Source of the DNA: Acanthochlamys bracteata
Taxonomy: Eukaryota; Streptophyta; Magnoliopsida; Pandanales; Velloziaceae
Assembly: GCA_019914995.1 (NCBI GenBank)
Contig: CM034135.1
Span: 312,501-376,500, forward strand
Direction: 5' to 3'
Length of the DNA: 64,000 nucleotides
Part shown: piece after piece, positions 55,212-64,000 of the stretch
Numbering within the stretch: the first letter of the stretch is position 1
Layout of the letters: every line of letters starts with the position of its first letter
Made by a program: the position numbers and the translations under genes
Notes under the pieces: generated by a model
What the model was told of the DNA's origin: nothing
The model's input: only the letters and a program-made list of their open reading frames with translations
The model's database searches: none

Positions 55212-55892
55212 TCTCAAGATAGCAGTACTATACCCATTCATACTGTACATATGACACAAATGGAACCATTCATACTATAGGTAAAGATGATTACTAGTCC
55301 CGGTCACTCCTGATGCATGCTCATAATTTTTCTTGAGCCACAGCATCTGGAAAAGCTCATTCTGGGGCTGTTATAACTTGCTTATTAGTTATTATTCTTA
55401 TCCGAGCTGAAAGTGTTTTCAGCTGGAGGTTACTCTATAGTTCGGAGAAAACCTGTCGATTCAGTTTATTACTAATCTTTTGTATTCCTTCACGAGCTGT
55501 AAAAGATTAGCCACTTGCTGGTTTGCCAGTATTAGTGGGTGGATATTACTAAAAGCTGATTTCTCAGTTGTAACGCACAGTCTCTCTTGACCGATTAAGT
55601 TTACTTCGCTTTATTTGTGTATAGTTGTCTTCCTTATAGTTTCTTTCGTAAAGTTGTAGAATTTAATCTCTTTCTGTCGTAGTTTAAAAAGCCACTGTGC
55701 ATATTATGTCGTTGACAAAAAATTCAGTAAGATCTATGTCTTTCAAGAGTCCGATTCTTTAAGAGCTAGAACCACGCACACTTCATTATTAACTGCTACA
55801 TTTTATAACATGAGCTCCTCATTCCCATCAGCAGACTACCACAAAACTTGCTAATCTGCTGCTCTTCCACAGTTCCTCCTATAGGGTCTGAG
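55212..55892. other. Convergent 3' region, invertase/GA2ox
   Basis: The 3' UTRs of both genes. No ORF, repeat or RNA gene is recognised. Confidence 0.45.
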
Positions 55893-58800
55893 TTACAGAG
55901 CTACTTCTTTCAAGTCTTCTTCATCAACTAGGAATAGGTCGAGCCGATTATGGGAGAGAGGGAGAGTGTACATCACTCTCTTGTACTCCTCCCAAGTGTA
56001 CGACTTGTATCGCCGTCGATACTGCGGTGTGATCATCTTCAGGTTAGGTGATATAACTTGTTTCAGTCCTGGAGCTGCAAAGAATGCATAGGATAGCCTT
56101 GAGCAACTGTATAAGTTTGCCATCACCCTGTGCTTCACACTCTTTATCCTCCCATTTGTTAGTGCCTGCAACAACGACAACAAACAACAGGTAAACTGTG
56201 TTCATTGATCCATCCCCTTTAATTCCTAGTTCTATCTACTATGCTAGAGATGTCTAGCTAGTACTTGTCCAACAACAGTAAATGATATATTGTTGAACTG
56301 GTGTTGTACTTGATACTGTTTCCATATGAGCATGAAACAAATCTATTATTATTAATGTTTTGTCACAGTAGTTTTGATTCTATAAGTTTGCGATATGCAA
56401 CCCGATAATTTGTGTCAGAAGGATCTTTAACCGACAGTCAAAAGTTATTTTCTTTTCTTTGTGGACAAACTCACATGTATGAAATAGTGATCTAGCTAGG
56501 AAACTGAGCTTGCTAGCTGAGACTAACTGTCCCTGGGGTTGTTAGATAGTTAGCTAATGCCTTATATTCATGAAAAGGGTACCTGAACAGTGTCGCCGAC
56601 AAAGACAAACAACGCATGCGGGTCCGGTTGTACGGACACCCACTCGCCACCAGCAGTCTGAATCTGGAGTCCCGGGACATCGTCTGACCGGATAATTGTG
56701 ATAAGCTGAGGGTCAGTATGGTCTCCGAACCCGATATTATTAGCAGCAATGTTCTTATTGCTGATGGTGTTAGCAGAGGGAGGATAATGGTTCAACCTGA
56801 GCAACGAGTCAGGTTGTCTGATTTTGTTAAAGTAATCAGCAAAAGATGATGATTCTTCACTGCTACTAGTACTACTATTGATTCCCAATCCTTCTGATAA
56901 GTTATGCAGCACTTGAGTTGCCAGTGAACTCATGCATTCAACATATCTGCTCACTGCTTTCCTGCAAAAGAGAATCAAGCTGCATTCTAGTCAAAAGCGA
57001 AGCAAAGCAGAGCAGAGACAAGTATCTAGCTACCTTTCTTCTGCAATGCATGCAATGCTGCAAAAGTGAAGTTGTGATATGATATTGAACACAGTTTCAC
57101 TTCATGTGTGTTCTACGGAAGCATGCCAACCATAGTGAAAATTTCCTTTTCGGGTAAAGAAAAGCTCACATTAGCAACTAATTGTATGGCTTCTTTTGGT
57201 ATAAAAACTGTATATAGATATCAATAATAAGCAGCTGCTTCATGTATGTAGTATCTAACAATGGGGATTCCTCAGATGTACAATGCTTCATGTGGGTGAT
57301 GAACTATTTCCTTTCTTGCACTTGATTGATTCAAAGAGTATCTTGTTACTGTTCTTTTGAAGTAGCAGTACAAGTGAATTCACTTCACATTTTGTCAAAG
57401 TTTACGAAAAAGTTTTTGAAAGAGTACCGAGTACAAGTGGAAATTAATTTGACAAAAAATTCGATGAGATAAAAAAATTGAAAGTATGGTGCACAGAACT
57501 CCGTACTGAATAGTAAAAAATAACAAAGCAGAGGAAAATTTGTTCCTTGAAACTTAGTTGACGCATTAACTCAGTTATTCTGAAGCAAACCTGAAGAAAA
57601 AAAAAACATATTACAGCTTCAAGGAGGTGGAAATGCTCATGTAACGTCTCAATTTTCTCGAAAGTTTTCAGAAAATTTAAAGAATTAATTGTTTTGATTT
57701 GTGTATGAAAAGAGAAAATCTAAAGGATCAAAGGACAAGGACCAGCTATCAATTGTGAGGGAAGGAGCAGGGCTTTCAGTCCTTGTTGCTGTTCATGATA
57801 AACACAAATTTAAAACAATAATATGAAAAATCTTGAAAATATTGAGGAGAAAAAAAAAAGAGAAAACAACAGAAACATATGATTTAGCTCTATAAGACCA
57901 TAGAACACAGTAGTGTTGCCATCAAAAGCAAAGTAATTTGTTTAATAGTTTTAATTAATTAGTAAGTGTATATCATTCACAAAAATGACTTTAATTAATT
58001 AATTATACAAGACCAAAAATGTGTTGCTGATGTTCACAGTCTTCTTCACCAGCATTAAAAAATTGCTATGAAATTATAATTAATCAAGCTTGTGATTGTA
58101 TATCTCTATCTACTAGTTAATTAAGAGTGGTATAGGGAACACACCTAATCTTTATGTGATGATGAAATGATTGATTGACACTTAAATATTACTTGTGACA
58201 AGCTAGCTAGCTACCCCATTTGATTAATTAATTGGTTTCTTTTCTTCCTTTTCCTTTGTTTTTGCCACAATTTGAAGATCAAAAACTGTTCTTAACCTTC
58301 TTATCATTTGATCTTATTGTTGATAAAGATCAGCCAAACAGACACATGATTAGATTTCTTCAGCTGTCACTTCATCATTTGCAAATAATTATAATGCTTT
58401 TCTTAGCAATTATTATTATATTTCACATTCTGCATATGTATATGCTATCATGTTTTCTAATTAGATATATCAAAGATAAAATAATTTCCGTTAATTAAGA
58501 ACTAAGTGCGACTGCGAGTTGTATGCTTATGTTGAACATATATATAGCTAAAGAAATCAATGCATGCTTGAAGCAGCACATGTTTCAGGGAAGAAATTGG
58601 TATATACGTAAACTACTTACGTGAATCTTTCAGGATCAGAGTTAAAGATTGTAGTAGAAATCTCAGCAACAGAATCTGTGTTGGTAGGGAGCAGCAGATA
58701 CTCGAGCTCTCCTGTGTCTCCTTGAAACCCAACATTCTTCGTTCCGTACCCAAACGGGTATGAACTCATCATCAACCCTCCTCCATCTTCTCTGCCGAGA

Positions 58801-59039
58801 AGCGGCGGCTTGCAACGTTGTTTCTCTTCTGGAGACTGAGAGAAGAACTCCACGGCAACGGCTTCTAAGTTATCATCAACAGAATCGGGGAAGGTGAAGT
58901 TCGTCAGCTTGAAGAAGCCGAAAACTTCGCATGCTCCAGCAATGTTTTTCGCCATGCTGATGGCATTGCCGTCTAACCAGTTCACCACTGGGACTACTTC
59001 TGTCGAAAAGATTTGCCGATCAACTCGTGCTACTACCAT
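55893..59039 (-). CDS. Gibberellin 2-beta-dioxygenase (GA2ox)
   Basis: Three exons, 59039-58621, 56961-56583 and 56165-55893, join to 356 residues, typical of GA2ox. The enzyme inactivates gibberellins by 2-beta-hydroxylation and needs Fe(II) and 2-oxoglutarate. The iron ligands are H221 and D223 (GFGDHTDP) and H278 (SVKHRVM); the 2-oxoglutarate pair is R289/S291 (RLSYAFFAAP). LLRLNHYPP and NGRIKSVKHRV are strong GA2ox marks. The three-exon layout is that of the C19-GA group. The ATG at 59039 is the first in frame (the open frame before it lacks Met). A TATA box lies at 59118-59126. Intron 1 is about 1.66 kb. Transcriptional control cannot be read from sequence. Confidence 0.93.
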
Positions 59040-59117
59040 GTTTATGATCTCTATCTTCTTCTTCTTCACTGGTTTGTATGTATGAGAACGGTGGAGAAGA
59101 ATGAGGAGGGTTTGGTG

Positions 59118-59126
59118 TTATATATA
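59118..59126 (-). promoter_or_regulatory. TATA box of GA2ox gene
   Basis: TATATATAA on the minus strand, about 80 bp before the ATG at 59039. Confidence 0.55.
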
Positions 59127-61475
59127 GAAGAGTTAAAGGAACTATAAAATCTGGTAAAAAATTTAATGCAGAGCACACGTTGGTGGTATATACCTCGGTA
59201 ACTTTTAATGAAGTTGTTAATTTCTTTAGTCAACAAGTTTTCTTTAATTAAGTACCTATTTAATAACTATGTAAATGTAGAGAATTCTTGGGAAGGGTCT
59301 AGCGAGTACTAGTAGCTCTTCTTCAATTGTTTTGTGCTGTATAGCGAGCAGTAGCATAATTAAATTAATATTACCAACAACAGTTTATGTTTCTGTTTCC
59401 CTAAACATTAATTCTCATCCGAAATTTGAATAGTTTTATGGATCAAAACAGGATCATGTTATGTCCAAATGGTTGTTCACAATTCATGTCATCTCCAAAT
59501 CACCAGTTAGATGCGATCAACGAAAGTGAGATCGAAAGATATCGCTCATTATCACTTAAAATCACCATCTTTAAAAAGTGATTAAACCTACTTTAGTTAA
59601 CTAGTCAAATTTGATCGATTCCGTTACGTTATCCTCTACCAAATAACCGAAAGTATACAGCAATGTTTATGCCACAATATTAACGTTCAGCAAAATAATT
59701 GATCGTGATCGGAATAATTGTTGTGTTTAATTAAGTTAATTAGCCTACTTAGCGACTAGTGATAAGTCCCTCTTATATAGATTTTATGGCTATATATAGC
59801 TAGATTTGGTGTTAGTAGTTAAGATCTGATGTTTGAACTAAGACGACTTTGCTCCTTTAGACCTAATCATTAAATATCGATTTTCGTATGCTTAATTTTC
59901 AGAATCAATTTAAGCTTTTTCATTAGGTCGAGCGTAGCCATAAACGCTTTCTTTTGTTATCATAAACGGTGGCGGCATGTTTTAATAAATATCCAACTAA
60001 TCACAAGGAGTTAGGAGGAATTCATCATCGAAACGGTTTATTAGATAATTCTTCTTATCGATCATTGGGTGCGTTTGACGCGGCTTATAAAAAACAATTT
60101 TTTAATTTTTTTAATTTTATATTTTTAATACATATTTTATAAATATATAAAAAATTATTTAAAATTTAAAAAATATAGATAATTTTATGAAATAAAATTT
60201 TTTTATTACATATTTTTATTATTTTTTAAAAATAAAAAAAATAAAATTTATTTTTATAAAATAAAAATATTTTTTATTTCAAAAAAATTCTATTATATGA
60301 GCAATTCTAAACGCTTCCATTGTCAGCAGTCGTAACTGTTCCAACGGAACCAAATGATTCTCTTAATCGTATAATTAATTATCGCATGCACGTACCGCTA
60401 ATCAACTTAAGTTGATTCAAATCTAGGCTTACCTAATCAGCTTCCGTAAAAGTTCTAAGCGTAATTAATCAGCTTATTTTAAGTTGTTGAAAAGTTTATA
60501 ATTAGTGGCCCGTTACAAATCCTGCATCATGGGCCTGGCCCAGTCGTATTATTTAATTATGGCAACATTCACTTAAAAGGGCTTCTTTCTAGTGATGCTA
60601 GCCCAGCGCCTAACCCAATGACTTCCCATAAGCAGTCATTAATTAAATTTGGCTTTAGATTTTTTCTATTCATACATGCAACTCGAAGTGTTTGTGGAAA
60701 TGCCTCGGTGGGATTGAGATGGAAAGAAGCTGTGGTTTCTTTTTGTTACTTTTTTTTTTCTTTTCCTGAGAACTTTCTCAGCGGGACTTTATGATGAACC
60801 TGTGTAGGAAGTTCTTCTTGTGGTGCGGACCAAAGTGACTTTTGATTAAATTTGTATTCGCATTTCCATCAGTGGTGCTTGTAAGCGTTTTGCTATAGAT
60901 GACTTCGATAATATTTTGCCCGTCTGAAACAAGTATAAACACTTATAAATAAAAATACTATAATTCAAACAAGTAGCTTAATATTCTTTTTCTCTGTAAA
61001 GACTAAAACTTCTTACAAAAAGTATATTCCTTTTAGTAAGTCTTTTGATTTTTGCAAGAGGTTTTAGATTGAAATTTTTTGTGCTATTTGAGTTTTATTA
61101 GAGTGCTTATACATATTTACCTTTCTTTCAAATTTTTTATTTGAATTATTTCTATCTTTATTTAAGTGTTAATACATAATTCTGACTTTAACAGGCCCAA
61201 GGTGGGGACTGTAAACCATTTATTAGGAACTTATCTGTGCAGGATTCATGATCAGTGTGTAAATACAAATCAAGTGTATTTCAGCAAAACTAATTTGACT
61301 GATTGATACATTCTGCGTAACAAGTACATAATTGTAGGATTGCAGTTTATGCTCTAGGATTTGACTTTACCTTATGAATAAATAAATCAAATTTAGCTGG
61401 AAGACTAAATAAAGTCTTTCTATCTTAGCTCGCTGCAATAGTTCTCGAGTTTTTTCTTGCTTAGCTACAGTAGAG
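59127..61475. other. Intergenic region between GA2ox and NLR gene
   Basis: 2.3 kb without a recognisable gene. It contains the GA2ox promoter on the left, a MITE copy at about 60066-60320 and the NLR promoter and leader on the right. Confidence 0.55.
60066..60320 (-). mobile_element. MITE copy (reverse orientation)
   Basis: Starts TGGGTGCGTTTGACGCGGC and ends AATTCTAAACGCTTCC. The ends form a short inverted repeat (GCGTTTG/TAAACGC). The interior matches the other reverse-orientation copies: ATTTTATAAATATATAAAAA and ATTACATATTTTTATTATTT. Confidence 0.65.
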
Positions 61476-64000
61476 ATGGCTGCATTCGTCGGATGGATTA
61501 CTACCAAGCTGCTCTACATGATTGCGAAATTCACGGAGCACGGATCCCCAACAGCAGGTCACCTGGCTCTTGCAGAAGCGCTTGCTGAGCTGAGGAGAAA
61601 GCTGATCGAGATCCAGCCCGTGATCGACTATGCGGAGGACAAGGCGATCATCATGGACGACGAGCTGGCAAAGCAGTGGCTCTCTGAGATCAAGGACATA
61701 GCTTATAGCGCCGATGACTTGCTGGAATACTACAACTACGACCTCATACGACTACAGATCGAAGCCGCGTCTTCAACTTCAGGTCGTAAGCGACCAAGGG
61801 AGGAAGCTAATGTCTTCATCAAAAGCTACGATCCCCAGCTCCTACGGCACGTGATTGAAGGAGGGTTTTCTGCTTCAGGTCGCGAGCAACCGTTAGCAGA
61901 AACGGAGGTACATACCTCAACCTCTATTTCTCAACATTTAAGTATGACTCAGGTGAATGAAGACCTCGCTAATAAGCTCCTTGAGATCACCAAGAGGTTT
62001 GATAAAATTGATTGCGTCAGGCAGATCCTTATGAGTGAGAAGAGTGCACCCTGTACTAATATGCCCTATGCTTCTATGGTGCCACTACCAACCGGTCCCC
62101 GAGTAGATGAATCTGGTATTTTTGGCAGAGAAGGTGATGTTAAGAAGGTACTTGATACTTTGCTGCGCACGCAATCTGGTGGTGACAGTAAGTTCTCTGT
62201 TCTTCCTATCGTTGGAATGCCAGGAGTTGGGAAGACTGCCCTTGCTCAACTAGTATACAATGACGACAGAGTCTGCCAGGACTTCGATCTAAGAGGATGG
62301 GTCTTTGTTTCCTTCGAGTTTGATGTCATTAATGTTATCAAAGCATTATTAGAGTCCATCACTCAAGAAAGCTGTAATCTTACTCATCTTAGTTCACTCC
62401 AAGGGATGATTAAAGACAGATTGAAGGGTAGAAAAGCTTTTCCTCGTCCTGGACGATATCTGGATTGAAAAGCAAGGACCGTGGGAGCTTCTCAGAGCCA
62501 CCTTGATAGGAACTGAAGTGACCAAGATCCTGGTCACCACTCAGAACGAGTCAGCGGCGAGGATCATGGGGACAATGCCTCCATATCAGCTGAAGTGTTT
62601 GTCGGAGGAAGAAAGCTGGAATTTGTTCCAGCGTCATGCATTTGACAATCAAGATGGTGTCAGTATCGGCTCCAGAAACCTGATCGAAAATGGCAGAAAA
62701 GTAGCAGCTTACTGTGAGGGATTGCCTCTCGCTTTGAGAGTAACAGCAAGCTTTCTGAAAGACGAAATAGATGGAAATTCATCGGATTTATTGAGCAGCA
62801 ACTTGTACGAGTTCAATGCCCCAAGAAACGAGATCCTACATTCGTTTATGCTGAGTTATAGAAGGATGCCTGTCTATTTGAGACCTTGCTTTGCTTTCTG
62901 CTCCCTTTTTCCAAGAGGAAGTAAGCTTGAGAGAGACAATTTGATTAAGCTCTGGATGGCGCAAGATTACATCCTATCACAAGAAGGAAGCAAAACATTG
63001 GAAGTCCTAGGCGGTCAATACTGTGATGAGTTATTGAGAAGATCAATTCTTCAAGAAGTTGATAGTTATGGTCCTTATGGACAGAAGATCTTTAAGTTGC
63101 ACAGTCTGGTGCACAACTTTGCATTACTGGTTTCGGGGAAAGAATGCTGTCAGGTCACGGTAGATGCAGAGATGAAATTATACAATGTTCCTCAATATGT
63201 GCGTCACTTATATGTCGATAAGAAATTGGGATCACTCCAGAAAATTGTATATCCCAAAACTCTGCGCACAATAATCTCTAACAGAGCTATCAGTTTTACA
63301 GCACATCTTGAGCAAAATGATTTGAATTGTTTACGTGCTTTAGCATCAAGAAGTATAGAAGATATAGATTCGTTTGTGATGCTAGTGCAGCTTCGCTATC
63401 TGTCTCTCTGTGACATCAGAACAAGTTTAACGGCTTTCATACGTAAACTTTACAACCTGCAAACGTTGGATCTATCTAAATGCTCGGATTCCTTGAAATT
63501 ACCAAGGGGTATCACGGATGTCATTAGTTTGCGCCATTTAGATCTACCTTGCCGGTATAATATCCTGCACCTGCCTTGTGGAATTGGTAAATTGACCAAT
63601 CTACAGACACTATCGAGCTTCACCAGTTTTAAAGGAGAGGGTGATGCTGGGTTAGAAGAGCTGAAGGATTTAAATAATCTCAGTGGGACTCTTCGTATCC
63701 AGGTGAGGTGTGACGATGTCACAGCTGATGAAGCTAGTTTAGCCAGCCTTCATAAGAAGAAAAATATCAAGCAACTGATACTATATCTTTCTGGCGCTAG
63801 AGGTGCTCACGCTGCCGAGGATTTGCTGGAGCGGCTTCGGCCCAATGCCAATCTCGAAGAGTTGACCGTGCGGGCTTCTCATGTATCCAGATTACCACAT
63901 TGGATGGTCGATCCCTCCTTTTATAGCTTGGTGGAGATTACACTACGTGACTTGACAAATTGTGAATGCTTGCCTCCATTGGGTCAGCTCCCCTCTCTCA
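61476..64000 (+). CDS. CC-NBS-LRR immune receptor, frameshifted and cut by window edge
   Basis: A single long exon. An Rx-type coiled-coil N-terminus (LAEALAELRRKLIEIQPVI, WLSEIKDIAYSADDLLEYY) is followed by a linker and the NB-ARC domain: P-loop GMPGVGKT (247-254), GWVFVSFEFDV, then at 62442-62443 an extra C puts the frame out and TGA 62466-62468 follows. Dropping to the next frame restores kinase-2 LVLDDIW, then TKILVTTQNES, CEGLPLALRV, CFAFCSLFPRG, LIKLWMAQ and KLHSLVHNFA where MHD is expected. Leucine-rich repeats run open to the window edge without another stop. The gene is an intracellular pathogen-sensor family member. The single lesion could be a real null mutation or a base error. 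Family certain; activity doubtful. Confidence 0.85.

Noticed and set aside
64000..64000. A novel multi-gene system or biosynthetic cluster
   Set aside because: All intact genes belong to known, functionally unrelated families in mixed orientation; nothing suggests joint function.

Overview
This is plant nuclear DNA, most likely from a non-grass eudicot. The genes have many small introns with GT-AG borders and AT-rich sequence. The proteins are plant families throughout: ECT-type YTH reader, GH100 invertase, GA 2-oxidase, R2R3-MYB, SPX4, Asn synthetase and CC-NBS-LRR. Short non-autonomous transposons lie between and inside the genes. I did not identify the species. Exon borders below were placed by hand from reading frame, splice sites and remembered family alignments. 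In most genes the joined length is a multiple of three and matches the known family length.

Layout, left to right: 5' end of an ECT/YTH m6A-reader gene (-); a WW-domain DEAD-box RNA helicase of the RH40/DB10 type (-); an SLC25A44-like mitochondrial carrier (+), divergent from the helicase across a promoter with five CACGTG palindromes; asparagine synthetase (-), convergent with the carrier; an SPX4-like phosphate-signalling protein (-); a TTC7/YPP1-type NPG TPR protein (+); an ARF1-class GTPase (+); a tandem pair of stress-response A/B-barrel genes (-) with a decayed third copy between them; a 3.6-kb gene-poor stretch with a ~220-bp imperfect tandem repeat and MITEs; a TTC1-like TPR co-chaperone (-), divergent from the chaperonin subunit CCT2 (+); a PsbP-domain pseudogene (-); a 4-kb gene desert with a TRIM element; a subgroup-20 R2R3-MYB (+); a plastid/mitochondrial-type neutral invertase (+), convergent with a gibberellin 2-oxidase (-); and a CC-NBS-LRR gene (+) that runs off the right edge and carries a frameshift.

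The genes do not form one pathway; this is an ordinary mixed euchromatic neighbourhood. Several touch nutrient, hormone and stress control (Asn synthesis, SPX4, invertase, GA2ox, MYB, A/B-barrel proteins), but I see no evidence of a cluster acting together.

The most notable structure is a MITE inserted inside a conserved coding exon of CCT2. It belongs to a family with about seven copies in this window. Other structures worth a look are two miniature LTR elements, the tandem repeat array, the PsbP pseudogene, the frameshifted NLR with a changed MHD motif, and overlapping upstream start codons in MYB and ARF. I found no RNA gene, CRISPR array or clearly novel system.
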